Of a stretch of 64,000 nt of DNA, positions 35,532 to 43,812 are shown piece by piece (the stretch's first letter is position 1; each line of letters starts with the position of its first letter). This DNA is from Flavobacteriaceae bacterium UBA3591 (GTDB lineage: Bacteria; Bacteroidota; Bacteroidia; Flavobacteriales; Flavobacteriaceae). The notes under the pieces were generated by a model that ran no database searches, was not told the DNA's origin, and was given only the letters and a program-made list of their open reading frames with translations. The position numbers and the translations under genes are program-made. Location of the stretch: positions 141,466-205,465 of the forward strand of contig DFMO01000003.1 in the NCBI GenBank assembly GCA_002375695.1, written 5' to 3'.

Positions 35532-36041
35532 CTATTGAAAGATTGCCCTTAATTCAGTAGCCTCTTTCGGCTTCATTTTACCAGCTAAAACAAGGCTTAA
35601 CTGTTTGCGCCTTAAGGCAGCTTCGTAACGCTCTTTTTCTAGGTCGGTTTCGGGCTTTATTTGCGGAACACTCACAGGACTGCCCATTTCATCTACAGCT
35701 ACAAATGTATAAATGGCCTCGTTACTAAGGCTTCGTTCGCCACTTTCGCGATCTTCAATAAAAACATCCATATAAACTTCCATCGAACTTTTAAAAGCCC
35801 TAGAAACTTTAGCTTGCACCGTTACAACGCTTCCCAACGGTATCATTTTATTAAAAGCCACGTGGTTTACCGAAGCAGTAACTACAATTCTGCGGCTGTG
35901 GCGGCGAGCAGCAATACTCGCAGCTCTGTCCATACGCGCTAATAACTCTCCCCCAAACATATTTCCTATTGGGTTGGTTTCACTGGGTAAAACCATATCT
36001 GTATATACGGTTAAAGACTGGCTAGGTGTTTTAACTTGCAT
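35532..36041 (-). CDS. acyl-CoA thioesterase, hotdog fold
   Basis: 169-residue cytosolic acyl-CoA hydrolase of the YciA/BFIT type. FGGELLARMDRAASIAARRHSRR is split by the conserved N/D-x-x-G-G-x-x-L helix, and VVTASVNHVAFNKMIPLG holds the second signature. The chain length specificity is unknown. A complete promoter lies upstream (36057-36090). Confidence 0.9.
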   Translation of the reverse strand: MQVKTPSQSLTVYTDMVLPSETNPIGNMFGGELLARMDRAASIAARRHSRRIVVTASVNHVAFNKMIPLGSVVTVQAKVSRAFKSSMEVYMDVFIEDRESGERSLSNEAIYTFVAVDEMGSPVSVPQIKPETDLEKERYEAALRRKQLSLVLAGKMKPKEATELRAIFQ

Positions 36042-36056
36042 CTATAAAATTTTTGG

Positions 36057-36090
36057 CAAAGATACCTAAGAAAGTAAGAATGTATCCAAA
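36057..36090 (-). promoter_or_regulatory. thioesterase promoter
   Basis: Minus strand: TTTG (36087-36090), 22-bp spacer, TATCTTTG (36057-36064), ending 15 bp before the ATG at 36041. Confidence 0.68.
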
Positions 36091-36143
36091 AAAAATGTGA
36101 AGAAAAGGTTACGTAAAAATCGCTTAACGAGGTCTATGGCTAC

Positions 36144-37082
36144 CTAATCAATTTTTTGAACTAACAACCAAGCGTCTGCATTTTCAGTTTTCTGAATTTC
36201 TTGCAGCTTTTTTTGCGCTGCTAATTTACTGTCGAAACTAGCGTATAAAACTTGGTGCAACCCATATTTGTTAGCCTTCATCTTTAAAGGTGAAAAACCC
36301 TTTTTTCGTAATTGCGCCACTCTTTTTTGCGCATTCTCCTCATTGCGAAAAGCGCCAGCAACAATATGATAAACGCCACTGTGTTTTGAAACGTGAAGAC
36401 TTAGTGCCGGTAGCGGGTTTTCAATTACGAAAGTTGCTTCCTGGATTTGATTTTCAACAAGTGAATTTGCTTTTTCTCTTTCGGCATAGTTAAACTTTTC
36501 AACTTGGTTTTCATACACCTTTAAACTTGTAAAGCTAATTGCCGAAAGCGCAATAACCGCAATTGCGGCATATTTAAGGTAAGGCTTAGCCTGCCGTTTT
36601 TCGGGAGTAAAATATACCGGTGCTTTTTGCTCGAGATTGGCAACTTCTTCTTTATAAACCTCACGGCTAATTTTTGGTGCAACTACAGGCGCTAATCCAA
36701 AGGCAGCAGTATTGTAGTTTTGTTGCCCCGAAGGTTTAAACTGAATTGATTTTTCATCATTAAGTGAAAACTCCCCTATATTTTTAAAATGAATTGTTTG
36801 CCCTTCGTTTAAATCGCGTAGCAATTGGGCAGTAAAATTTCTTATTCGGTGTAAGGCTACCTCATAGCTACACTTTTCGGCAGATGCAACATAGTTAGCA
36901 AATAAACCATCATTTGCCTGTAATTGCCTATTAAAAGTAACAATTTTTGAAGGTGGATGAAACGTATTTGAAACATCGTCTATCTTAGCCGATGTATGAC
37001 GCGTTAAAAATGCCCCGAATCCAGGAATTATAACACATTCGTAACGAAACAATAAGTCGGAAATATAGGTTGTAAGTTGCAT
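36144..37082 (-). CDS. HU-like (CCDC81-type) / transmembrane / SPOR protein
   Basis: 312 residues in three parts. Residues 1-140 are two HU-like domains of the bacterial CCDC81 type (LTTYISDLLFRYECVIIPGFGAFL and the FTAQLLRDLNEGQTIHFKNIGEF region, seen in pieces). A transmembrane helix (YAAIAVIALSAISFTSLKVY, about 175-195) follows. The C-terminal SPOR domain (about 232-312, SGVYHIVAGAFRNEENA) would bind denuded peptidoglycan at division sites. The HU part would lie in the cytoplasm and the SPOR part in the periplasm. Its -7 box ends 5 bp before the ATG. Confidence 0.88.
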   Translation of the reverse strand: MQLTTYISDLLFRYECVIIPGFGAFLTRHTSAKIDDVSNTFHPPSKIVTFNRQLQANDGLFANYVASAEKCSYEVALHRIRNFTAQLLRDLNEGQTIHFKNIGEFSLNDEKSIQFKPSGQQNYNTAAFGLAPVVAPKISREVYKEEVANLEQKAPVYFTPEKRQAKPYLKYAAIAVIALSAISFTSLKVYENQVEKFNYAEREKANSLVENQIQEATFVIENPLPALSLHVSKHSGVYHIVAGAFRNEENAQKRVAQLRKKGFSPLKMKANKYGLHQVLYASFDSKLAAQKKLQEIQKTENADAWLLVQKID

Positions 37083-37087
37083 AATAA

Positions 37088-37117
37088 CAAAATTAGGATT
37101 TTTTAAAACTTATGCAA
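37088..37117 (-). promoter_or_regulatory. promoter of the HU/SPOR gene (near-leaderless)
   Basis: Minus strand: TTG (37115-37117), 19-bp spacer, TAATTTTG (37088-37095), then only 5 bases to the ATG at 37082. Both elements are perfect, so the mRNA should have almost no leader. Confidence 0.7.
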
Positions 37118-37196
37118 TTTTTGTTTTGCGAATTTATTAACAAGTTAAATTTTGTATTTTTAATGAACCTCCCCTCCTAAAACCGTCAAAAAAAAT

Positions 37197-38300
37197 ATGC
37201 TATCAAAAAATGAACTTCGCTATACGTTAGCATTACAGCGCATCCCAAATTTGGGCGATATTTCCGCCAAAAAACTATTGCGCAAAATGGGGTCTGCCGA
37301 GGCTATTTTTAAAGAAAAGAAAAGTAATCTGGCAAAAATTGATGGTATAGGGGTAGTAAGGCTTAAAGAGATGAACCTCAACTATCAATTAGAACAAGCC
37401 GATGAAGAAATAAAATATATAGAAGACAACAATATTAAATACAGTTATTTTAAGGATAAATCCTTTCCCGAAAAACTTAAACACTGCGTAGACGGCCCTA
37501 TTATATTTTTTCATCGCGGCAACATAGATTTAGTTTCTAAAAAAATTATAAGCATTGTTGGTACCCGTAAAATAACAAGCTACGGCAATACTTTTTGTAA
37601 AAATTTAATTGAAGAATTAGCGCCTTTAAACCCGGTTATTGTATCGGGTTTGGCTTACGGAGTAGACATTTGTGCACACAAGGCAGCCATAGACCACAAG
37701 CTTCAAAATATTGCCTGCTTGGCGCACGGGATGAACCAAATTTATCCAAAAGACCATAAAAAATACGTTCAAGCTATTGAAAACAACGGCGGTTTTATAA
37801 CCGAATTTTGGAGCAGTGATTCGTTTGACCGCAACAACTTTTTAAAACGAAACCGTATCATTGCAGGTCTGTCTGAAGCAACCATTGTAATTGAATCTGC
37901 CGAAAAAGGTGGCAGTTTGGTCACTGCCGATATCGCAAACTCATATAATCGCGAGGTTTTTGCCGTTCCGGGGCGTGCAAGCGATAAACAAAGTCGCGGT
38001 TGTAATAATTTAATAAAACAACAAAAGGCACATTTGCTTACCAGCGCCGCCGATATTATTTATATGCTTGGTTGGAAATTAAAAGAAAAAAACAAATTCA
38101 AACAAACGCAACTCTTTGTAGAATTAAATGAAGAGGAAAAGATGATTTTCAATTTTTTAAAGAAAAAAGAAAAGGAACTTTTAGATGTAATTGCGTTAGA
38201 ATGTAATATTCCTGCGTATAAAACCGCCAGTATTTTAATGAATATGGAGTTAAAAGGCGTTATTAGACCACTGCCCGGAAAGTTATTTCAGTTGGTTTAA
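37197..38300 (+). CDS. dprA: DNA-processing protein DprA (DNA transformation, Smf)
   Basis: Binds incoming single-stranded DNA and loads RecA during transformation. An N-terminal helix-hairpin-helix region (RIPNLGDISAKKLL, about 15-28; KIDGIGVVRL) precedes the Rossmann DprA core with SGLAYGVDICAHKAA, the GMNQIYP segment and ESAEKGGSLVTADIA. A winged-helix tail (about 310-367) closes the protein. 367 residues. The gene is divergent from the HU/SPOR gene; recA lies 4 kb away. Confidence 0.95.
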   Translation: MLSKNELRYTLALQRIPNLGDISAKKLLRKMGSAEAIFKEKKSNLAKIDGIGVVRLKEMNLNYQLEQADEEIKYIEDNNIKYSYFKDKSFPEKLKHCVDGPIIFFHRGNIDLVSKKIISIVGTRKITSYGNTFCKNLIEELAPLNPVIVSGLAYGVDICAHKAAIDHKLQNIACLAHGMNQIYPKDHKKYVQAIENNGGFITEFWSSDSFDRNNFLKRNRIIAGLSEATIVIESAEKGGSLVTADIANSYNREVFAVPGRASDKQSRGCNNLIKQQKAHLLTSAADIIYMLGWKLKEKNKFKQTQLFVELNEEEKMIFNFLKKKEKELLDVIALECNIPAYKTASILMNMELKGVIRPLPGKLFQLV

Positions 38301-38386
38301 ATTGCTGTCTATTTAAGCGCAGTCAAGAACTTTTCAGTTGAAGATAACAAAGCCTCGACTACGCTTATGCAAACATTTTAATACAA

Positions 38387-39355
38387 TTAGTATCCAACCT
38401 TTTCTCTAACTCTCTCTAAAACACCATCGGCAACTTTTCTAGCTTTTTCGGCACCTGTTGCCAAGGCTGCATCTATTTCATTTAAGTTTTCGATATAGTA
38501 TTTATAGCGAGCACGTTCTTCAGAAAATTTATCAACTATTAATTCAAATAAGGCTTGTTTGGCGTGACCATAGCCGTAGTTTCCTGCTTCGTAATTTTTG
38601 CGCATTTGTAATACTTCGTCTTTAGAAGCCAACAATTTATAAATAGCAAACACATTACAAGTATCCGGATTTTTTGGCTCTTCTAATGGTGTACTATCGG
38701 TTTCAATGGTCATTACTTGCTTCCGCAAGGCTTTATCATTTAAAAATATGTTGATGTAATTATTTTTAGACTTACTCATTTTAGAGCCATCGGTACCTGG
38801 AATATATTTAGTTTCCTCTTGCACTTTACCTTCGGGCAATACAAATGTTTCGCCCATTTGCGCATGAAATCGTGAGGCTACATCGCGTGTTATTTCAATA
38901 TGCTGTAATTGATCTTTCCCTACAGGAACAATGTTGGCATCGTACAATAAAATATCTGCTGCCATAAGCATTGGGTATGTAAAAAGCCCAGCGTTAACAT
39001 CGTCTAACCTATCGGCTTTGTCTTTAAACGAATGTGCCAAAGTGAGTCGTTGAAATGGAAAAAAACAACTTAAATACCAAGATAATTCGGTGGTTTGTGG
39101 TACGTCGCTTTGACGATAAAAAACTACTTTTTCAATATCTAAACCAAAGGCAAGCCACGTTGCTGCCACGCTATAAGTGTTTTGGCGAAGCGTTTTTGCA
39201 TCTTTTATTTGCGTTAATGAGTGCATATCTGCGATAAACAAAAACGACTCATTTTTTGGGTTATTAGCCATTTCAATAGCGGGAATAATGGCTCCTAAAA
39301 GATTTCCGAGATGGGGAGTACCTGTACTTTGTACTCCGGTTAGTATTCTAGACAT
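38387..39355 (-). CDS. trpS: tryptophan--tRNA ligase
   Basis: Class I aminoacyl-tRNA synthetase for tryptophan. The HIGH-type motif is TGTPHLGNLLGA (11-22) and the KMSKS loop is DGSKMSKSKNN. 322 residues, as expected. The gene is divergent from plsC, and a TACCTTTG box lies 18 bp upstream of the ATG, giving a short leader of about a dozen bases. Confidence 0.96.
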   Translation of the reverse strand: MSRILTGVQSTGTPHLGNLLGAIIPAIEMANNPKNESFLFIADMHSLTQIKDAKTLRQNTYSVAATWLAFGLDIEKVVFYRQSDVPQTTELSWYLSCFFPFQRLTLAHSFKDKADRLDDVNAGLFTYPMLMAADILLYDANIVPVGKDQLQHIEITRDVASRFHAQMGETFVLPEGKVQEETKYIPGTDGSKMSKSKNNYINIFLNDKALRKQVMTIETDSTPLEEPKNPDTCNVFAIYKLLASKDEVLQMRKNYEAGNYGYGHAKQALFELIVDKFSEERARYKYYIENLNEIDAALATGAEKARKVADGVLERVREKVGY

Positions 39356-39373
39356 TGCTTAAAAAATTTCAGC

Positions 39374-39381
39374 AAAGGTAC
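39374..39381 (-). promoter_or_regulatory. predicted trpS promoter (-7 element)
   Basis: TACCTTTG on the minus strand, 18 bp before the ATG at 39355. The nearest TTTG (39406-39409) is 24 bp upstream, a little far. Confidence 0.5.
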
Positions 39382-39414
39382 TTTATTTGATTTATTTGCA
39401 TCACTCAAATTACT

Positions 39415-39422
39415 TACTTTTG
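39415..39422 (+). promoter_or_regulatory. predicted plsC promoter (-7 element), very short leader
   Basis: TACTTTTG ends 7 bp before ATG 39430. An out-of-frame ATG lies at 39423. The mRNA leader would be zero to three bases. Confidence 0.5.
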
Positions 39423-39429
39423 ATGCCCG

Positions 39430-40170
39430 ATGAGTATATTTAAAAAAATATTTGCAGCCTTTTATAGAATCTACTTTTATCTAATAATTGCATTGGCTAC
39501 AATTATATTATTTCCTTTTTTAATAATTAGCATTTTAAAACGTTCGTGGCATCCTTTTTTCTTTAAAGTAGCGCGTTTATGGTCGGTAATTATTATTTAT
39601 GGCATGGGTTGCTACCCTGTTATTAAACGCGAGGTTTTATACGAAAAGGGAAAGAGCTATATGTTTGTGGCCAACCATACCTCAATGACCGATATTATGC
39701 TAATGTTTTACGCAACAAAAAATCCGTTTGTTTTTGTTGGTAAAAAAGAATTGGCCAAAATCCCGCTGTTTGGTTACATCTACAAACGCACCTGCATTTT
39801 GGTAGATCGCGGAAATACTAAGAGTCGTGTAGAAGCTTTTAGAAGAGCAGAAAAACGCTTGAGCGAAGGTTTAAGTGTTTGTATTTATCCCGAAGGCGGC
39901 GTTCCCGACGACCTTTCAATTGTGTTAGACGAATTTAAAGATGGCGCTTTTAGACTCTCGATAGAGCACCAAATACCTATTGCACCTATGACTTTTCACG
40001 ATAACAAAAAACGTTTTCCGTATTCATTTTTTAAAGGTGGACCAGGAAAAATGCGGGTTAAAGTTCATAAACTCATACCAACCGCCGGACTCACTTTAGA
40101 AAACCGAAAAGAGTTAAAAAAAGAAACGCGCGAAATAATTTTAAACGAATTATTAAAACCTACTGTTTAA
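39430..40170 (+). CDS. plsC: 1-acyl-sn-glycerol-3-phosphate acyltransferase
   Basis: Makes phosphatidic acid from lysophosphatidic acid at the inner membrane. Hydrophobic N-terminal anchor (about 12-36), then acyltransferase block I NHTSMTD (82-88; catalytic H83 and D88) and block III YPEGG (153-157). 246 residues. A terminator follows; the gene is single. Confidence 0.92.
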   Translation: MSIFKKIFAAFYRIYFYLIIALATIILFPFLIISILKRSWHPFFFKVARLWSVIIIYGMGCYPVIKREVLYEKGKSYMFVANHTSMTDIMLMFYATKNPFVFVGKKELAKIPLFGYIYKRTCILVDRGNTKSRVEAFRRAEKRLSEGLSVCIYPEGGVPDDLSIVLDEFKDGAFRLSIEHQIPIAPMTFHDNKKRFPYSFFKGGPGKMRVKVHKLIPTAGLTLENRKELKKETREIILNELLKPTV

Positions 40171-40186
40171 AATATTTCCTCCAAAT

Positions 40187-40221
40187 AAAAAAACCGCTCT
40201 ATGGCGAAGAACGGTTTTTTT
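40187..40221. terminator. plsC terminator (bidirectional)
   Basis: Stem AAAAAAACCG/CGGTTTTTTT (40187-40196 with 40212-40221) with an inner CGC/GCG option, between convergent genes. Confidence 0.75.
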
Positions 40222-40272
40222 CTCAATCAGTTTGCTTGAAGTATAATCAAACAAGTTCAACTAAAAACTAAC

Positions 40273-41796
40273 CTAAAATCTAAAACTAAAACCGCTATAA
40301 ACCCCTAAATAATAAGGTTTAAAATTAACGGACGAATTGGTATACGGGTTGAGCTGGTATTTAAACATAGGCTCAATATTAAACGTAAATTTTCTAGACA
40401 TTTTATAGTCAATACCCAACCCTACATTAGTTGAAAAACTTACATTAGAAAGATTGTTTGCCTCTCCAAGCACCGTATTAAAATTATCGGCTTTTATAGA
40501 AATTTCATTATTCCCTAAAAATAAAGTACTCAATCCTCCTATCACATTTACACCCAGCCTATCATTTATAAGCGCATATTTTAGCTCAACAGGTACTTCG
40601 TAATAATTAATATTTTGAATAAGTTTAGGGTCACCTTTAGTGGATTTTGGCATAATGTCGCCAAAGCCGTTTGAGGGGTTAGCAGTGGTTAACTCGCCTC
40701 GATCTACTGCAGTTACAACAATTTCTTTACCACCGTAATCTACAGTTTGCAAGGCAAGCGCCACAGGCCCTGTACCTACATCTATCCCGCTCGTACTGTA
40801 ACTTAAGTCTACATTATTAATACCCGTACGTACGCTTAAACGGTTGTTTAAAGCATAACTTACCTGCACTCCGTAACTCATATTAACCTCTCCTTTTTGC
40901 GGATTGTCACTAAACTCCGGATCTATTGAAGATCCATTGTTTAAACTGCTGTAATAAACAGGCGCCACATTGGGAGCAATATTCCAACGGCGGTCTGGTT
41001 TGTTATTTGTAGTCTTTTTGTTTTCTTGCTCGTCTTTTTGAGCGATTGCTTCAAAAATTGATTTTTTGTTTTTGTTTTCGGTTGTTAAATCCGTTTCAGA
41101 TTTAAGGATGTTTTCTTTTGACGTATCTTTTGCCGGAGCATTATTTTTAGCGAGACTTTCTTTTTTAGCATCAAAAACCTCAACGTCTTTTTTAATGTTA
41201 TTTTTATAGGTTTTATCTGAAATAGGATTGGTTTTTTCTTCTTCTGAAACAACTTTTGCAGTCGCAATTTCTTCTTTTAAATTATCTTTAGAAGTGTTTT
41301 TTATTGCCTTTTTTGTCGAAGTATTTTCAGAAGCAATTACAGCACGATTTATCTTTTCAGAATTATTTTTAAATACTTTATTCGAAGATTTTGCATCCGT
41401 GGCACTTTTGGAAGTGTTCGTTATTAAAGCATTTTCGGCTCCATCGGTTTTACTTTCAATTATTTTTTCTTCAGTAACTACTTGCGAAGCTTTATTAAAG
41501 TTTTCAATTTCAGAATTATTTTCTTCGAACTTTTCTTTAACTGGGTTTACATATTCGTTCGAGATTGCAGGGGCCTCATGATTTGAGGAGTTGTAAAGTG
41601 AATTACCAACAGTTAACAACAGTGCAATTAACGCAGCAACACCACCAAGCTTAATCCAAAGTGGAATAACTTTGCGGTCTTTTTTCTCCGCTTTCAACGA
41701 CGCTTCGATGTTTTCCCAAACGCGCGGCGAAGGAGTGGCTTCAAAATTTTTGAGCCCTTCGTTAAAAATGTTGTCTATGTTTTTCTTTTCTTTCAT
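40273..41796 (-). CDS. envelope-spanning protein: cytoplasmic helix, TM, long linker, outer-membrane beta-barrel
   Basis: 507 residues without a signal peptide. Residues 1-45 are a cytoplasmic helical segment (NIDNIFNEGLKNFEATPSPR, VWENIEASLK). A single TM (IPLWIKLGGVAALIALLLTV, about 43-62) follows, then a K/N/E/S/T-rich low-complexity linker of about 200 residues. The C-terminal 230 residues have alternating aromatic strands ending YLGVYSGFSFRF, typical of outer-membrane beta-barrels (porin family). It follows an ECF sigma factor gene by 109 bp, so the N-terminal segment may act as anti-sigma; that is inference. Confidence 0.8.
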   Translation of the reverse strand: MKEKKNIDNIFNEGLKNFEATPSPRVWENIEASLKAEKKDRKVIPLWIKLGGVAALIALLLTVGNSLYNSSNHEAPAISNEYVNPVKEKFEENNSEIENFNKASQVVTEEKIIESKTDGAENALITNTSKSATDAKSSNKVFKNNSEKINRAVIASENTSTKKAIKNTSKDNLKEEIATAKVVSEEEKTNPISDKTYKNNIKKDVEVFDAKKESLAKNNAPAKDTSKENILKSETDLTTENKNKKSIFEAIAQKDEQENKKTTNNKPDRRWNIAPNVAPVYYSSLNNGSSIDPEFSDNPQKGEVNMSYGVQVSYALNNRLSVRTGINNVDLSYSTSGIDVGTGPVALALQTVDYGGKEIVVTAVDRGELTTANPSNGFGDIMPKSTKGDPKLIQNINYYEVPVELKYALINDRLGVNVIGGLSTLFLGNNEISIKADNFNTVLGEANNLSNVSFSTNVGLGIDYKMSRKFTFNIEPMFKYQLNPYTNSSVNFKPYYLGVYSGFSFRF

Positions 41797-41905
41797 GCTA
41801 CTTCACTCTTTGGCTTTAGCAAATAGAAGCCAATTGAGTAATCTTTTTATAAAATCCCCACCCTAAAGCAGGGATTTTCTTCAATCTAAACAATCATATA
41901 ATGCT

Positions 41906-42445
41906 TTAAGTGTTATTATTTTTTGCATTATAATCTTCAATTTTACTTTTTAAAATAGCTCTTGCTCGCGCTAGATTAGACTTTGATGTGCCGTCACTAA
42001 TTTTCAACATTTCGGCTATTTCTTTATGTTGGTACCCGTCTAGCACATACATGCTAAAAACCAATCTATACCTATCTGGCAACTCTTGAACGATTTTTAG
42101 TAGAAAATCCAACGGAATTTCGTCCTTATCAATTTCAACCTCGATTTCATCTTCAATCTGCCCTTCATCCACAATGTCAAAAGTGCGTTGTTTACGGTAT
42201 TTTTGAAGTACTGTGTTTACGGTAACCCGTTTCATCCAACCTTCAAAAGAACCTTTCCCGTTATACTGCGCTATCTTTTTAAAAATGGTTATAAAAGCAT
42301 CTTGCAAATTGTCTTCGGCCTCGGTAAAATTGGGCGAATACCGAAGGCAAATAGCAAACAACACCCCATTGTACTTCTTGTACAATTCGGCCTGTGCTGT
42401 AGCATTTTGCTTTTTGCACTGTATTATGAGCTCGTTTAACGTCAA
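41906..42445 (-). CDS. RNA polymerase ECF sigma factor
   Basis: 179-residue sigma-70 family factor of the extracytoplasmic-function type. Region 2 (about 20-95: YSPNFTEAEDNLQDAFITIFKK, in part) and region 4 (about 120-170: LPDRYRLVFSMYVLDGYQHKEIAEML with its helix-turn-helix, in part) are both present. The only usable start is TTG 42445; an in-frame TAA lies about 20 bp upstream. A TAATTTTG box at 42485-42492 may be its promoter. Its probable partner is the beta-barrel protein gene downstream. Confidence 0.9.
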   Translation of the reverse strand: MTLNELIIQCKKQNATAQAELYKKYNGVLFAICLRYSPNFTEAEDNLQDAFITIFKKIAQYNGKGSFEGWMKRVTVNTVLQKYRKQRTFDIVDEGQIEDEIEVEIDKDEIPLDFLLKIVQELPDRYRLVFSMYVLDGYQHKEIAEMLKISDGTSKSNLARARAILKSKIEDYNAKNNNT

Positions 42446-42484
42446 ATGTGGTACCGTGAATTATTGTTCCGTTGAAAATACCTC

Positions 42485-42492
42485 CAAAATTA
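42485..42492 (-). promoter_or_regulatory. predicted promoter (-7 element) of the ECF sigma gene
   Basis: TAATTTTG on the minus strand, about 40 bp before TTG 42445. No TTG at the -33 position. Confidence 0.4.
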
Positions 42493-42573
42493 TAGAGGGC
42501 AACCGTAATAATCATAGTGCCTACATGTTGTAGATACCACAGTATCAAAAGGGTTGCGTGGAAATGCAAATAA

Positions 42574-43581
42574 TTATTCGTTTATTGCAGCAATAGCGGC
42601 TTTTATTTTAGTTTCAAGTTCTTCCATCAACTCTGGGTTGTCTAATAAAAGCGTTTTAACTGCATCGCGACCCTGCCCCAGTTTTGTATCGTCATAGCTA
42701 AACCAAGAGCCTGCTTTTTTTACTATTTCAAAATCGACACCTAAGTCTATTATTTCACCTACTTTAGAAATTCCTTCGCCATACATTATGTCGAATTCTA
42801 CTTGTTTAAAGGGTGGTGCCACCTTGTTTTTAACTACTTTAACGCGAGTTTTGTTTCCTGTAGCGGTGCTGTTGGTATCTTTTATTTGAGTAGAACGACG
42901 AATATCTAAGCGCACCGAAGCGTAGAATTTTAAAGCGTTTCCACCTGTAGTCGTTTCGGGGTTGCCAAACATTACCCCAATTTTTTCACGCAGCTGGTTA
43001 ATAAAAATTACGGTACACTTGGTTTTACTTATAGAAGCGGTAAGTTTTCTTAAAGCCTGGCTCATTAATCGTGCATGAAGGCCCATTTTGCTATCGCCCA
43101 TTTCGCCTTCAATTTCGCTTTTGGGTGTTAATGCAGCTACTGAATCTACAATTACAATATCTATTGCCCCACTTCTAATTAAATTATCGGCAATTTCGAG
43201 GGCTTGTTCGCCATTATCGGGTTGTGAGATGATAAGATTTTCAATATCCACACCCAGTTTTTCGGCATAGACCCTATCAAAAGCGTGCTCGGCATCTATA
43301 AAAGCTGCAATACCGCCTTTTTTTTGGGCTTCGGCTATGGCGTGGAGGGTTAATGTGGTTTTACCCGAAGATTCTGGACCGTATATTTCAATAACTCTTC
43401 CGCGTGGGTAACCGCCTACGCCTAGGGCAACATCTAAGCCTAATGAACCAGTAGGAATTACATCTACATCTTCCACAGCGCGATCGCCCATTTTCATTAC
43501 GGTGCCCTTACCGTAAGTCTTGTCTAATTTATCGAGAGTAAGCTTTAAAGCTTTTAGTTTTGCGTCTTTTTCAGTGCTCAT
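42574..43581 (-). CDS. recA: recombinase RecA
   Basis: ATP-dependent strand-exchange protein and SOS co-protease. Walker A is GPESSGKTT (68-76), Walker B VDSVAAL, and the L2 region is GNPETTTGGNALKFYASVRLDIRR in part. 335 residues with the usual short tail. Single gene; a TATCTTAG near-match to the -7 box lies about 40 bp upstream. No LexA box is recognised. Confidence 0.98.
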   Translation of the reverse strand: MSTEKDAKLKALKLTLDKLDKTYGKGTVMKMGDRAVEDVDVIPTGSLGLDVALGVGGYPRGRVIEIYGPESSGKTTLTLHAIAEAQKKGGIAAFIDAEHAFDRVYAEKLGVDIENLIISQPDNGEQALEIADNLIRSGAIDIVIVDSVAALTPKSEIEGEMGDSKMGLHARLMSQALRKLTASISKTKCTVIFINQLREKIGVMFGNPETTTGGNALKFYASVRLDIRRSTQIKDTNSTATGNKTRVKVVKNKVAPPFKQVEFDIMYGEGISKVGEIIDLGVDFEIVKKAGSWFSYDDTKLGQGRDAVKTLLLDNPELMEELETKIKAAIAAINE

Positions 43582-43719
43582 TTTCAGTATGTTTTATGAT
43601 GGAATTTTAAGTAGCTAAGATACTATTTCTTTGGGCGCGGGGCAAAATTTAAATGGAAGGCAGAAGGATTTTTGTTAACAAATGACGCTTTGAGCCAAGA
43701 CGGTTTGAAACCCGCCCTT

Positions 43720-43752
43720 AACTTTGACAAAGTTTAAAACTTTGTCAAAGTT
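43720..43752. repeat. 33-bp perfect palindrome (AACTTTGACAAAGTTT-type)
   Basis: AACTTTGACAAAGTTT (43720-43735), one A, then its exact reverse complement (43737-43752). Each arm also has internal symmetry (ACTTTG-CAAAGT). It lies in the 230-bp gap between recA and the broken T9SS gene, and does not have a T-run like a terminator. It has the look of an interspersed palindromic (REP-like) element; only one copy is in this window. Confidence 0.7.
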
Positions 43753-43763
43753 GTTTAAACCAA

Positions 43764-43788
43764 AACAGCCACTACTAAAGCGGCTGTT
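43764..43788 (-). terminator. terminator-like hairpin after the broken T9SS gene
   Basis: AACAGCC/GGCTGTT stem (43764-43770 with 43782-43788) with an 11-nt loop; on the minus strand it is followed by TTTGGTTT, a weak T-run. Confidence 0.5.
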
Positions 43789-43812
43789 CGGGAATTAATG
43801 ATTGTTTTAAAG

